Positions 9,526 to 18,769 of a DNA stretch of 64,000 bases are shown in pieces. Both the position numbers and the translations under genes were made by a program. How positions within the stretch are numbered: the first letter of the stretch is position 1; every line of letters begins with the position of its first letter. Source of the stretch: a halophilic archaeon (GTDB taxonomy: Archaea > Halobacteriota > Halobacteria > Halobacteriales > Haladaptataceae); contig QNGA01000009.1 of NCBI GenBank assembly GCA_003298465.1, positions 124,001 to 188,000 on the forward strand. Direction: 5' to 3'. Under the pieces are notes generated by a model. It searched no databases. It was not told the DNA's origin and saw only the letters and a list, made by a program, of their open reading frames with translations.

Positions 9526-10656
9526 ATGCCCAGGATGGAAACAACAGATTTTGAGACGGACCTGAGTCTCTTTAAGTATGATAACTTGGAGCAACTCCCC
9601 TCCGCTTATCGGGAGCTTCAAGCAACGAATCGCAACAAGCGGATTGAACAAGCAAAGGAAACACTGGGCGACGACCTTGTGATTCTTGGTCATAATTACC
9701 AGCGTCAAGAGATTGTTCAGCATGCTGATTTCATTGGTGATTCATACCAATTAAGCAAGCATGCCGCAGAGGCTGACGCAACGTACGTAATTTTCTGTGG
9801 CGTTACGTTCATGGCCGAGTCAGCGGATATTATCACTGGTGACGATCAAACGGTTATCCTGCCGAGTATGGAAGCATCCTGCCCTATGGCTGGAATGGCA
9901 GAAGCGCTTCAAGTTGATACTGCCTGGACAGAAATCACGGCCGAGACTGACGCAGATATCATCCCAGTCACATATATGAACTCCTATGCCGACCTGAAAG
10001 CATTCTGTGCCAAGCACGGTGGTCTGGTCTGTACATCTTCCAATGCTCATAAGGCATTTGAGTGGGCGTTCAACCGTGGCGACAAAGTGCTGTTTCTCCC
10101 CGACAAACACCTTGGCGAGAACACGGCCGTTCGACTTGGACTAGCAGACGAGACAGTCGACTGGAACCCGTGGGATCCAGCATCAAAAGACGCTAGCAAG
10201 GCAGTAGAAAACGATATCATCCTCTGGGATGGGTACTGTCAGGTCCACGAACGATTCTGTGTCGACCACATCAACCAGGTCCGAACCGAACATCCAGACG
10301 TACAGATCATTGTCCATCCAGAATGTCGGCGCGAAGTCGTCGACGCTGCTGACAAGGTTGGAAGTACCGCAGAAATCTGCCGCACAGTTAAGAATGCGGC
10401 TCCAGGTGAGACCTGGGCGATCGGAACGGAAATCCACCTTACCCATCATCTGCAGCGATGGCATCCTGATGTGAATGTCCTCCCACTGTGCGGTGAGGCA
10501 TGTATGGACTGTAACGCTATGCGGCAAATCGACCCAAACTATCTGTGTTGGGTTCTCGAAGAGCTTGTGGTAGGCCGAGAGCGTAATGTAATCGAAGTGA
10601 CCCCCCAGGAAAAAGATCTCGCCAAGGTTGCCCTTGACCGGATGCTGGAGATCTAA
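9526..10656 (+). CDS. nadA: Quinolinate synthase NadA
   Basis: NadA condenses iminoaspartate with dihydroxyacetone phosphate to give quinolinate, using a 4Fe-4S cluster. The 376-residue protein carries the expected cluster cysteines in FCGVTFMAESADII, VCTSSNAHKAFEW and CGEACMDCNAMRQ, plus the HNYQRQEIVQHADFIGDS motif near residue 54. The start at 9526 is supported by in-frame similarity; a second ATG lies three codons later. It is the first gene of a tight three-gene operon: its TAA overlaps the nadB ATG by one base. Confidence 0.97.
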   Translation: MPRMETTDFETDLSLFKYDNLEQLPSAYRELQATNRNKRIEQAKETLGDDLVILGHNYQRQEIVQHADFIGDSYQLSKHAAEADATYVIFCGVTFMAESADIITGDDQTVILPSMEASCPMAGMAEALQVDTAWTEITAETDADIIPVTYMNSYADLKAFCAKHGGLVCTSSNAHKAFEWAFNRGDKVLFLPDKHLGENTAVRLGLADETVDWNPWDPASKDASKAVENDIILWDGYCQVHERFCVDHINQVRTEHPDVQIIVHPECRREVVDAADKVGSTAEICRTVKNAAPGETWAIGTEIHLTHHLQRWHPDVNVLPLCGEACMDCNAMRQIDPNYLCWVLEELVVGRERNVIEVTPQEKDLAKVALDRMLEI

Positions 10657-12158
10657 TGATGAACCACGCCACTACTGACGTCCTTGTGATTGGTTCTGGA
10701 ATCGCTGGATTAGCTGCTGCCCTTAGTGCTGCCAGGAATGGCGCATCCATCATTCTCGCTACGAAAGCGACACAGCCAGATGGCGCATCAACATGGTGGG
10801 CGCAGGGCGGTGTCGCTGTCACTCGTGATACACCGGAGGATTTCAAAGCAGATATCCAAGCTGCCTCGAGTGAGACGGCTGACCCCAGCGCTGTTGATGT
10901 GCTTGTCGAGAATGCTAATGCTGCGGTTCGTGATGTTCTCATCGATACGCTTTCAGTCGACTTCGACAGTGCTGATGAGGAGTTCGACTTCGCGCGTGAA
11001 GCAGCCCATTCAAACAATCGTATTCTCCACGTTGATGCCTCGACCGGAAAACATATCCACATCCCATTTCTGAACTACCTCCGAGACCATCCACAGGTGT
11101 CAATCCTCGAGGATACTGCTGCACTCGAGCTGATTCGCCACGAAGGACGCATCTATGGTGCGATGCTTGAATCTCACGGGAAAGTAACACCGATGTACGC
11201 CGGGGCAACTGTTCTGGCAACAGGCGGAATTGGCGACCTGTACTCTCGATCGACAAACCCAGCCGGTTCCTCCGGTGACGGTATTGCAATGGCAGCTCTC
11301 GCTGGCGCAGATGTCGCTGATATGGAGTTTGTCCAATTCCACCCCACAGTGTATGCTTCTGATGACTCTTTTCTCCTGAGCGAAGCCATTCGAGGTGAAG
11401 GTGCACGACTACGTAATGGGCATGGTGACCGCTTTATGCCATCAGTTCACGAGGATGCGGAACTCGCGCCACGTGATATTGTTGCACGGGCCGTGCAACG
11501 AGAACGTGAGCGCACCGGTGAGGTCGTCCTGGATGTGAATCCGATCGACTTCGAAAGCGAGTTCCCGGACCTGGCAACACGCTGTGTCGAACACGGTATT
11601 GATTGGACCGAAGGGATCGCCGTCGCACCAGCTGAACACTTCCTCTGTGGAGGTATCACTGTCGACCTCGTTGGCAGGACAACGCTTGATCGCTTATACG
11701 CTGTCGGTGAATGTTCCCGCACTGGCGTTCACGGCGCCAATCGACTTGCAAGTACAAGTCTCCTTGAAGGGCTTGTGTGGGGGCTTCGCGCTGGCGCTGA
11801 TGCCGCTAGCCACGAGCCACAAGTTATTGACGCTCCCGACCTGTTGAATCGAGATCCAGATCTACCTGCTGGGTTTGCACAGGATAAATTCGTGCGCCTC
11901 CATCGGGTAATGGATAGCTATGTTGGTCTCCAGCGAAAGTTAGACGACTTGCCCCGTGCAACAGCTGTTCTTCGCCGTCTAAAGGGTGAAGTCAAAGCCT
12001 ACACACGAACACGGACTTCCCGAGCGCTCTATGAACTCCGAAATGCCAGTGTGGCGGCCCTCCTCGTGGCCCGTGCAGCAGCCGCGAATCAGACCTCTAT
12101 TGGCACGCACAACTTAGTCACTGAAGCCAGCAGGCAGGAGGGGGTGGTCGAGCAATGA
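10656..12158 (+). CDS. nadB: L-aspartate oxidase NadB
   Basis: NadB oxidises L-aspartate to iminoaspartate with FAD and feeds NadA. The 500-residue protein starts with the dinucleotide-binding motif VIGSGIAGLAAALSAA. It has the succinate-dehydrogenase/fumarate-reductase-type segments STWWAQGGVAV, ATGGIGDLYSRSTNPAGSSG and EFVQFHPT, and the substrate-loop region GVHGANRLASTSLLEGL. The C-terminal helical domain (about 400-500) is complete. A second ATG follows directly after the first, so the start may be 10656 or 10659. It overlaps nadA by one base and nadC by four bases, as expected for translational coupling. Confidence 0.96.
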   Translation: MMNHATTDVLVIGSGIAGLAAALSAARNGASIILATKATQPDGASTWWAQGGVAVTRDTPEDFKADIQAASSETADPSAVDVLVENANAAVRDVLIDTLSVDFDSADEEFDFAREAAHSNNRILHVDASTGKHIHIPFLNYLRDHPQVSILEDTAALELIRHEGRIYGAMLESHGKVTPMYAGATVLATGGIGDLYSRSTNPAGSSGDGIAMAALAGADVADMEFVQFHPTVYASDDSFLLSEAIRGEGARLRNGHGDRFMPSVHEDAELAPRDIVARAVQRERERTGEVVLDVNPIDFESEFPDLATRCVEHGIDWTEGIAVAPAEHFLCGGITVDLVGRTTLDRLYAVGECSRTGVHGANRLASTSLLEGLVWGLRAGADAASHEPQVIDAPDLLNRDPDLPAGFAQDKFVRLHRVMDSYVGLQRKLDDLPRATAVLRRLKGEVKAYTRTRTSRALYELRNASVAALLVARAAAANQTSIGTHNLVTEASRQEGVVEQ

Positions 12159-12961
12159 TCCAAACTAGGATGATCGAACAGTGGCTCAGTGAAGATGTTG
12201 GCCATCACGATGTGACCAACCATGTCCCAGGTGACACAGATGGCCAGCTTGTCGCCAAGGAAGATGGCATCGTAGCTGGTCTCAACGCTGCAATCGCTGT
12301 CTTTGAGTATCTAGATGTGACTGTCGATCCAGTTGTCGATCCAGGTGATCGTATCGGTACGGGTGATGTGGTCCTTCGTGTCGATGGGGCCGCTCGCGAA
12401 ATCCTTCGTGGGGAACGGGTTACTGTCAATCTTGTCGGCCATGCCTCGGGTGTTGCGACGGCGACACGGAACGCAGTTGATGCAGCACGCAACGTTACTG
12501 ATGAGGTTCGGATCGCTGCCACTCGGAAAACGACACCTGGTCTACGAAGTCTTGAAAAGCGGGCTGTTGCTGTTGGCGGTGGCGATACTCACCGGCTTAC
12601 TTTGTCACACATGGTGATGGTAAAGGACAACCATATTCAAGAGATGGGACTAAAAGATGCGATCAAGCATTTCTTGGATCGCAGTTCCTTTTCGACGAAG
12701 ATCGAAGTTGAGGTTGAGAACCCGGACGACGCAGTCACCGCCGCTGATGCTGGAGCCGATATCGTCTTACTCGATAATATGGATCCTGCGGCAGTCAAGC
12801 AGGCCGTTGAATTGATTCCAGATACTGTCTTAGCCGAAGCAAGTGGTGGAATTCGTGTAGCGGATATTCCACAGTACGCTACAACAGGCGTGGATATTAT
12901 CTCGCTGGGTGAGTTAACGCACTCTGCCTCCGCGATCGACTATTCCTTTCAGACACAATAA
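12155..12961 (+). CDS. nadC: Nicotinate-nucleotide pyrophosphorylase (carboxylating) NadC
   Basis: NadC converts quinolinate and PRPP to nicotinate mononucleotide, CO2 and pyrophosphate, the last step of the pathway encoded by this operon. The 268-residue protein carries the RKTTPGLRSLEKRAVAVGGG motif, the HRLTLSHMVMVKDNH motif and the barrel segments DIVLLDNMDPAAV and EASGGIRVADIPQYA. The length is close to the family norm (270-290). Its ATG overlaps the nadB stop (ATGA arrangement). No further gene follows on the strand for several hundred bases. Confidence 0.96.
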   Translation: MIQTRMIEQWLSEDVGHHDVTNHVPGDTDGQLVAKEDGIVAGLNAAIAVFEYLDVTVDPVVDPGDRIGTGDVVLRVDGAAREILRGERVTVNLVGHASGVATATRNAVDAARNVTDEVRIAATRKTTPGLRSLEKRAVAVGGGDTHRLTLSHMVMVKDNHIQEMGLKDAIKHFLDRSSFSTKIEVEVENPDDAVTAADAGADIVLLDNMDPAAVKQAVELIPDTVLAEASGGIRVADIPQYATTGVDIISLGELTHSASAIDYSFQTQ

Positions 12962-13226
12962 TGCCAAAGTAGCTTTGTATAGATAGCAGAATAGACGGCG
13001 ATGCTTAGGCTCTAACCATTGTAGCCGAGGCAGCTGGCGACAGTCATCTTGCAGATTGTTCTAACCGTCTGGCTGCTTCGATGATTTTGCTTCCCTACTA
13101 ACCACTGTAGGTGGTGCTGCTATCCTGATGGAGCGGTCGGCAGACCCGTCGCTTTGCCGACGAACCGAACCGATCTATCTAGTGAAACAAGCCCCCAGTT
13201 CAGTCGATGATCGTGAAGATGTTCGT
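12962..13226. other. Intergenic region downstream of nadC
   Basis: This stretch holds no open frame with convincing codon use. It contains GC-rich patches (about 13065-13165), including a local inverted repeat around GGTCGGCAGACC..GCCGACGAACC. It may hold the nadC terminator. Nothing else is claimed. Confidence 0.4.
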
Positions 13227-13472
13227 CTATATTGTACGCAGCGCATCCGCTTCTTTCATCGCATAGTCGCGATTGAGAGTGAATATCCGTGCTTGATACG
13301 ACTCGGTCACGATAACCCCGCTTTCATTTGTGTATCTACTACCATCGTCTTCGAATCCCTCGACAATGTAGTCGACACGACCGGCATAATTCAGAGTTTT
13401 GTAATGAACGCAATTCCCCACATATCGTTGACTCCTTCCACCAAAATATCCTAGCCCAGATATTAGCCGCAC
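13227..13472 (-). CDS. Hypothetical small protein or gene fragment
   Basis: An 81-residue frame starting with GTG has haloarchaeal-like composition. The segments NYAGRVDYIVEGFEDDGSRY and VIVTESYQARIFTLN look like beta strands with charged turns. I do not recognise the family. It ends 80-odd bases before no known partner and lacks a clear promoter, so it may be a real short gene or the surviving C-terminus of a longer one. Overlapping plus-strand frames have poorer codon use and are rejected. Confidence 0.35.
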   Translation of the reverse strand: MRLISGLGYFGGRSQRYVGNCVHYKTLNYAGRVDYIVEGFEDDGSRYTNESGVIVTESYQARIFTLNRDYAMKEADALRTI

Positions 13473-13518
13473 TACTGGGCTGGTTTCCAGTGCAATTGTC
13501 CTCCGAACCGATGGCTAC

Positions 13519-14172
13519 TCAACAGTCGTTTTGATGTTGAAGTATCTTCGAAACAGCAGGGAGTCTAACTCCTAAGCAAACTGCGCCAATTCGACTACAA
13601 AAGACTGTGATCGCACATCCCACGGCGGCAGTATTCGTTCCAAAGCCGCTCGTTACCAACGTCCAGAATACAATTCCGCCAAGAATTGCACAACTCGCGT
13701 AAAAGTCTCGGAGAAGAATAAATGGTGACCGGTCCAGTAGAATGTCTGCGTATGCACCACCACCGACGGCGTTGATCGTCGCCACCGCAACGAGGCCAAA
13801 CGGCGAGACAGCTGTATCAACCGCAACAACCGCCCCAGCGGTTGTGAACGCTGCCAAACCTGCCGCATCAGCACCAATCGATATTGGGTGTCGATCCGGA
13901 GTTTTGAGAAGGATTGAGAGAAGGACTGCGAGTGCGACACCTAGCAATCCATAGCCAACGTTCGACAACTGTTGGAGTGACAATGGAAGCCGACCAACGA
14001 GGATATCTCGTGTGGTTCCCCCTCCGAACGCAGTGACTAGTCCAACGACGAGCACTCCGAATAGGTCGAACTCCTCACGAATTGCTTTACTCGCACCGAC
14101 GAGTGCGAACGCAACAAGTCCGATGGCGTTCGCAATTGTGAACGTTTCTTCGAGTGGTGGTGTCAGTGGCAT
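13519..14172 (-). CDS. TRIC-type (UPF0126/YvgA-like) membrane channel protein
   Basis: The roughly 217-residue protein has seven hydrophobic helices arranged as two similar halves. Each half carries a glycine-rich motif: VTAFGGGTTRDILVGRLP in the first and INAVGGGAYADILLDRSP in the second. This GGG-x-x-RD/DI pattern marks the UPF0126 family, whose prokaryotic members form trimeric intracellular-cation (TRIC) type channels. The ATG at 14172 (MPLTPP) is preferred. An upstream ATG at 14202 would overlap the preceding ilvA gene by 17 bp. It is probably co-transcribed with ilvA. Confidence 0.85.
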   Translation of the reverse strand: MPLTPPLEETFTIANAIGLVAFALVGASKAIREEFDLFGVLVVGLVTAFGGGTTRDILVGRLPLSLQQLSNVGYGLLGVALAVLLSILLKTPDRHPISIGADAAGLAAFTTAGAVVAVDTAVSPFGLVAVATINAVGGGAYADILLDRSPFILLRDFYASCAILGGIVFWTLVTSGFGTNTAAVGCAITVFCSRIGAVCLGVRLPAVSKILQHQNDC

Positions 14173-14185
14173 AGACTGGGTATCT

Positions 14186-15406
14186 TTATGATGGCACGAC
14201 ACGCCGAACCTGATAACCTGCGTCGCTCACCTCAGAGACAATTCTGTTTATCGCCGCTTTTCCCGGTGTTGATACTCGGATGACAAGGTCTGCTTTTCCA
14301 ACCGGAAGACCATCTTCTGAACGGTCATGTCGCACACTCCGAATATTGGTATCATGCTGGCCGATAATCTGGGCAATACTACCGAGCGTTCCTGGCTGAT
14401 CGTCGATGCGAACGTACAACGTGACGAATTGCCGACGGTCAACCAACGCACGGGTCAAAACATCCTGGAGTGTTGCGATATCGATGTTACCTCCACAGAG
14501 CAGTGGGACTACTGTCTCATCATTGCACTCGAACTCCTCCGAGAATAGCGCCGCTACAGATGTTGCGGCGGCACCTTCGACGAGTTGCTTCGATCGCTCA
14601 AGCAACCATAGTGTTGCATGTGCGATGTCTGTATCGGACACCGTCAGCACCTCGTCGACGTGTTTGTTGATGATCTCAAACGTCAACTCTGATATACTCC
14701 CGGTAGCAATTCCGTCGGCGATCGTCTTTGGCGTCGCATTCTCGACCGGATGGCCTTTTTGGAGACTTTGGGGCACTGTTGCCGCCATCTCCGCTTGGAC
14801 TCCAACGACACGTACTGAATCGTCAATAGCCTTGACCGCTGTTGCGATCCCGCTGATGAGGCCGCCGCCCCCGATTGGAACTATTACCGTATCGAGGTCG
14901 GGAAGCTGCTCAAGGAGTTCGAGTCCTAGGGTTCCCTGCCCGGCAACAACAGCTGGATCATCGTAGGCATGAACGAACGCTATCTCTGGTTCGTCGGCGT
15001 ACGACTTTGCGAGAGCCATCGCATCGGCGAACGTTTCTCCCTCGAGTTCAACACTCGCCCCGTAGCTTTGGGTTGCATCCACTTTCGCCTGTGGCGCAGT
15101 TTCGGGCATGACAACTAGCGCGTCTAGTCCCAACTCGGTTGCTGCGAACGCGACGCCCTGGGCATGATTACCCGCGCTGGCGGCGACTACTTGAGTGGTA
15201 TTTCCCTCTGCGATCTGTGCAATCTTGTTGTATGCACCACGCGGTTTGAACGAGCCTGTTTTCTGAAGGTGTTCGAATTTCAACCACACCTCTGCATCAA
15301 CTTTGTTTCCAAGTGTTGAACTCCGTTCAATTGGTGTTTGTTTGATTGCAGGTGACTCTTCGAGTCGGTCTGCAGCGGCTTCGATATCGGCGAGTGTAAC
15401 GGTCAT
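14186..15406 (-). CDS. ilvA: Threonine ammonia-lyase with ACT domain (IlvA-like)
   Basis: This PLP enzyme deaminates threonine (and serine) to 2-oxobutyrate. The 406-residue protein has the PLP lysine in TGSFKPRGAYNK (about residue 50), the SAGNHAQGVAFAA motif, the phosphate-binding loop PIGGGGLISGIA and the late CGGNID motif (about 310). A C-terminal ACT domain (about 325-406, with LYVRIDDQPGTLGSIAQIIG) suggests amino-acid feedback. The length (about 400) fits the short, single-ACT form. The 2-bp gap to the upstream dehydrogenase gene (15409) indicates an operon. Confidence 0.93.
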   Translation of the reverse strand: MTVTLADIEAAADRLEESPAIKQTPIERSSTLGNKVDAEVWLKFEHLQKTGSFKPRGAYNKIAQIAEGNTTQVVAASAGNHAQGVAFAATELGLDALVVMPETAPQAKVDATQSYGASVELEGETFADAMALAKSYADEPEIAFVHAYDDPAVVAGQGTLGLELLEQLPDLDTVIVPIGGGGLISGIATAVKAIDDSVRVVGVQAEMAATVPQSLQKGHPVENATPKTIADGIATGSISELTFEIINKHVDEVLTVSDTDIAHATLWLLERSKQLVEGAAATSVAALFSEEFECNDETVVPLLCGGNIDIATLQDVLTRALVDRRQFVTLYVRIDDQPGTLGSIAQIIGQHDTNIRSVRHDRSEDGLPVGKADLVIRVSTPGKAAINRIVSEVSDAGYQVRRVVPS

Positions 15407-15408
15407 TG

Positions 15409-16401
15409 TTAGGTGTCGATAATATCGATCAGCTTTCCAGCATCCTTGGTTTTGGCCGCTTCGAACACCACTGACCCGACTGCGATATCTTGGATTGCTA
15501 GGCCAGTCGAGTCAAAGACTGTTATCGAATCTCGTGCCGGCGCAACTTCGTCGGTGAGGACTGCTCCAAGTGTCCCGAGGAGATCATCCTCAGTTAGTGC
15601 GCCAGTCGAAACTGGAACGTTGATTTCGCCGGAGTGGGCACATTGCTCCCAGTCATCGATAACAATTGCGGCATCGGTAAGCAACTCTGTCTCAAGTTCC
15701 TGCTTTTCTTCTGCATCAGCACCGATAGCATTGATATGCGTCCCCGCCTCAACCCAGTCCCGTCGAAGGATCGGCTCTCTAGCGGGCGTGGTCGTCGAGA
15801 TAATGTCGCATGCTGCGATGTCTTCCGGGCTCCCGGCATGAATCGACAAATTGCGGTCCGATTCGGCTGCTATGAATCGCTCGATAGCAGAATCATCGAG
15901 GTCCGCGAGAATCACCTCGTCGAGGTCACGAACGTGTGCGATGGCATCCAGTTGTGTATGGGCCTGTTCTCCTGCCCCTAAAATACCCAATGAAGACGCA
16001 CCGCGGGGAGCGAGAGCATTGGTGGCAACTGCTGCGGCAGCCCCAGTCCGGATTCGTGTCAACGCTGTCCCATCAAGAATTCCCAACGGATATCCGGAGG
16101 CAGGATCACTTATAACGGCAAGACCCATCACTGTAGGAAGGCCGAACCGTTCTTGATTGTCCGGGTGAACATTCACCCACTTCACTCCAGCACTCTCACC
16201 GACAGCGGCGGGCATCGCCCGGAAGTCCCCATTTTCAGCCGGAATATCAACATACGTTTTCGGCGGCATCACTGCTTCACCTGAGGCGTGGTCAATAAAA
16301 GCGGAACGAACGGCCGAAATCGCAGCTTCCATGTTGACAAGGCGATCGACGGTTTCACCTGTAACAATACGTGTCTTCTGAGGCGGGTGTTCATTTGACA
16401 T
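15409..16401 (-). CDS. Ornithine cyclodeaminase / archaeal alanine dehydrogenase family
   Basis: The 330-residue protein belongs to the mu-crystallin/ornithine cyclodeaminase family. It has the substrate-side segment AVMPPKTYVDIP, the KWVNVHPDN region containing the usual lysine, TRIRTGAAAAVAT, and the NAD-binding LGILGAGEQAHTQLDAI. In archaea related proteins are NAD-dependent alanine dehydrogenases. Alanine, ornithine or another 2-amino acid are all possible substrates. It lies 2 bp upstream of ilvA, so the pair may act together in amino-acid degradation to 2-oxo acids. Confidence 0.88.
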   Translation of the reverse strand: MSNEHPPQKTRIVTGETVDRLVNMEAAISAVRSAFIDHASGEAVMPPKTYVDIPAENGDFRAMPAAVGESAGVKWVNVHPDNQERFGLPTVMGLAVISDPASGYPLGILDGTALTRIRTGAAAAVATNALAPRGASSLGILGAGEQAHTQLDAIAHVRDLDEVILADLDDSAIERFIAAESDRNLSIHAGSPEDIAACDIISTTTPAREPILRRDWVEAGTHINAIGADAEEKQELETELLTDAAIVIDDWEQCAHSGEINVPVSTGALTEDDLLGTLGAVLTDEVAPARDSITVFDSTGLAIQDIAVGSVVFEAAKTKDAGKLIDIIDT

Positions 16402-16591
16402 ATCACAGTCGGGGATCGCTGGAGCCGTTAGTCTTTCGTTCCAATTCTAGCTCGATAGTTAGTTGATCATGCAATTGTGTTCTGATGCTGTCTACTTGGC
16501 TGTTATAACCCTGTTCGACGATTTGCTATGGTGTATCTAAGTGCAGTGATCTTGGACCACCGAAGGACTGGAGTAGCTGATTCGTGAACCG

Positions 16592-16712
16592 CCTCGGGGT
16601 CAAGCCCTGAGGCTTCCCATTTCAACGACGCGACGTGCAGAAACCGATGAGGTTGAACCTCTGCCGGTTTCCACAACGGTCGCAGTCTCCATGGACGTGA
16701 CTTGATAGCCAT
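16592..16712 (-). pseudogene. tnpB: tnpB C-terminal relic with right-end hairpin (IS200/IS605 type)
   Basis: On the minus strand the frame METATVVETG..SARRVVEMGS (16692 to the TGA at 16602-16600) reads as the last 30 residues of a haloarchaeal TnpB, with the usual VETA and A(K/R)RVVE signatures. It overlaps a hairpin at 16592-16612 (arms CCTCGGGG / CCCTGAGG). A near-identical hairpin occurs at 45476-45496. The RuvC region is gone. In active elements this 3' segment also encodes the end of the guide (omega) RNA. Confidence 0.75.
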
Positions 16713-16756
16713 TGTATATTTATAATTTATTCGGATGTGGCCAGTATAGAGTCTGC

Positions 16757-17161
16757 CTAGGCCGGGCTCGGTGTTTGGACACGTGAGAGGTAGGCTGCGA
16801 TATCGGTGGTCGAGAGCATCCCAATTACGCCTTCAGTATCGTCGACGACTGGTAGATGGTGACAGCCCTGATCAAGCATGTTATCGGCGGCATCACGGAT
16901 ACTATCCTGTGCTGTGGCCGTGATTACGTCGGTCGTCATGTAGGTATCGACGGGCGTCTTTTCTTTTGGGCGGCGTTCGGAAACAATTCTGACAAAATCA
17001 GTGGTAGTCAGAATCCCTTCAAGCTGGTTGTCGCTATCGGCGACGAGCACCGAGCTGATATTGTTAGTGAGCATTGTCTGTGCCGCTTCTTCGACGAGTG
17101 TTTTCGGTGATACAGTGTAGAGGGTAGTCGACATGAGCCGGCCAACGAAGATATCGTCCAT
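16757..17161 (-). CDS. CBS-domain pair protein
   Basis: The 134-residue protein consists of two CBS motifs (about 8-62 and 72-128): VGRLMSTTLYTVSPKTLVEE..ISSVLVAD and DTYMTTDVITATAQDSIRD..CHHLPVVDD. CBS pairs bind adenine nucleotides such as AMP, ATP or S-adenosylmethionine and sense energy state. Stand-alone pairs are common in archaea. No enzyme domain is attached. It is monocistronic and divergent from the nitronate monooxygenase relic at 17.2 kb. Confidence 0.9.
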   Translation of the reverse strand: MDDIFVGRLMSTTLYTVSPKTLVEEAAQTMLTNNISSVLVADSDNQLEGILTTTDFVRIVSERRPKEKTPVDTYMTTDVITATAQDSIRDAADNMLDQGCHHLPVVDDTEGVIGMLSTTDIAAYLSRVQTPSPA

Positions 17162-17199
17162 GCGTGTTCATTACATGCATCAAATATAAGAGTTACCCA

Positions 17200-17412
17200 C
17201 AGGGCTAAGAGACCGGTGGTCACGTCCAGCCTGAGATGGTGACACTACAGTTAGTGCCATGTATCGCCGATGCAGTTTCCAATACACCCATCATTGCCGC
17301 TAGCGGAATTGCAGATGGTCGGGGGATTGCTGCTACCCTTGCGCTTGGCGCAGATAAGGCGTGGTTTGGGATCCGATATCTCACAACGGAAAAAGATGAA
17401 TCTAAACGGTAG
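17200..17412 (+). pseudogene. Nitronate monooxygenase (2-nitropropane dioxygenase) C-terminal relic
   Basis: A frame from about 17200 to the TAG at 17410 encodes the family motif ETGGH, then LQLVPCIADAVSNTPIIAAS, GIADGRGIAATLALGAD and WFGIRYLTTEKDE. These are the FMN-phosphate-binding loop and following strand of nitronate monooxygenases. An in-frame TAA precedes the ETGGH motif, and the remaining 58 codons from the ATG at 17236 are about one sixth of a full gene (about 330-350 residues). It cannot be a functional enzyme. Confidence 0.7.
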
Positions 17413-17468
17413 TCGCTTTCCTATAATGAATTAGGCATTAGGAGACAGTCCATATCAATGGGTATCGG

Positions 17469-18143
17469 TCAGAAACGACGGTCTCTGTCCTCCTTGAGGG
17501 AGGAATCAGACAGCACTTTCCGTATGATTCCCTCGGTGCCTCGGCGGAGACGTTCGGACATTGCCTGATGTGAGATGCCAAGCTCGTCGGCGAGCGTTGA
17601 CTGATCGATCTCCCGTGGAACCTCGTAATAGCCGTGTTCGAGAGCCATTGCGAGGGCGTTTCGCTGGTCCTCAGTGAGTTCATACCGGATGCGCTGAGCC
17701 CTGTCAACGTCGTAAATCCGCGAAATATCCAGAATAAATCCATTCTCTTTTGCATACTGACTCGTTGTTGAGATGCCCTCGCGCTCTGGGAATAATACAC
17801 GGAGAGTCCACTCCTCGTCGTGCGCCGTTGCACGCTGGACGGTCGCGCCCTCTTCAAGCAGCATATAGCCGATGATCTGGGACTTGTCAGCCCACTCCAT
17901 CCGGTAGAAACGTTCTTCCTCAAGATCAGCGAGCAGCTTGACATTCGTGACACTCGGATCGCTTTCAAGTACCGCGGTCAACGTCTCGAAATCACCCTCG
18001 GATGCCCAGACGAACGGCATGATATGATCAGCCTCACAAGCCACTACCCGGTCGATTGTGAACACCATCTCGGGCAGTCGGTCCAACGTCTCCGAGAGGG
18101 CAAACTCCTCGACTGGCATACTGAATTCTGCGATCGTACTCAT
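17469..18143 (-). CDS. Bat-type HTH-10 transcriptional regulator
   Basis: The 224-residue protein (start at 18143, MSTIAEFSMPVEEF) has the haloarchaeal bacterio-opsin-activator architecture. An N-terminal ligand/stress-sensing domain (1-150) is followed by the C-terminal HTH-10 domain YELTEDQRNALAMALEHGYY..VPREIDQSTLADELGISHQAMSERLRRG, of which the LADELGISHQAMSERLRRG part is the helix-turn-helix. An upstream in-frame extension to 18263 has unlikely composition. HTH-10 proteins respond to diverse signals; the target here is not evident. A paralogue of similar build lies at 42207. Confidence 0.88.
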   Translation of the reverse strand: MSTIAEFSMPVEEFALSETLDRLPEMVFTIDRVVACEADHIMPFVWASEGDFETLTAVLESDPSVTNVKLLADLEEERFYRMEWADKSQIIGYMLLEEGATVQRATAHDEEWTLRVLFPEREGISTTSQYAKENGFILDISRIYDVDRAQRIRYELTEDQRNALAMALEHGYYEVPREIDQSTLADELGISHQAMSERLRRGTEGIIRKVLSDSSLKEDRDRRF

Positions 18144-18280
18144 AGAGACAAACACTATCCCCCCCTTGATGGTCGTTCTGGAAGACGGAGCCGTGATGAG
18201 ACCGGATGAGCTATACGGTGGATGTCGATTCGGTCGCATATCGCTGCGACTAGTGGCCGACATGGGATGCTGGAATTGGA

Positions 18281-18457
18281 CTACAGATAGTCGCCAGTAA
18301 ATGTGCCCCCATGGTCATCTGGAAGATCTAAAAGTGGAGTAACGGTGTCAAAGTGAGAGCCTTTCTGCACGAGATTCTCGTCTTGATTCCACGTGAGGAT
18401 TCCCCGGTCGACTACGGCCGAGAGATCCGTGCAACGGAGTGAAAGATGGAGTTGCAT
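18281..18457 (-). pseudogene. C-terminal fragment of a DUF7344-like regulator
   Basis: The frame MQLHLSLRCTDLSAVVDRGI, continuing TWNQDENLVQKGSHFDTV to a TAG at 18283-18281, resembles the end of the haloarchaeal single winged-helix regulators: a helix entering the wing, then the wing with RGILTW. At 58 codons it lacks the first helices of the domain, and an in-frame stop lies four codons upstream of the ATG. It is probably the stub of a gene such as the one at 7287, although a very short independent gene cannot be excluded. Confidence 0.45.
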
Positions 18458-18624
18458 CAGATCTCGTTAACAGAGAATGAATCACCAGAGCTCACACAGA
18501 ACTAATAGGCATTAAATTACTAGATAGAGACATTCTCTCGAAATAGTGAAATCGTAGTGAACAGAGCAAATTCGTAGAGATTTGCGTCCCCCGAGCAATG
18601 TGTCATCGGATATGAAACTAGCCC

Positions 18625-18680
18625 TACGAACTCCGCACAGATCGAAATGAGAGCCCCGGAGGTCGTCCGCTTCCGTTTAT
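18625..18680 (+). repeat. Dispersed repeat R2, copy a
   Basis: The sequence TACGAACTCCGCACAGATCG, followed by a GAG..CCCCGGAGG stretch and ending CTTCCGTTTAT, recurs at 32805-32861 and 33198-33253. All copies lie next to relics of a tyrosine recombinase or small orphan genes. The right part (CACTTCCGTTTA) also occurs at 26860 and 32130. It looks like the conserved end of a mobile element. Confidence 0.6.
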
Positions 18681-18769
18681 TTGACCAATAGTGAATCTTC
18701 ACCTCTAATCCAGGGTTAAGTATAATCTCCACTTATTATACGATAATATTTACTTCAGTTGGAACGGTC

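Noticed and set aside
13128..13454. Plus-strand open frame of 108 codons
   Set aside because: Composition is poor in acidic residues and rich in Ser/Ile/Cys. The opposite strand has better coding character.
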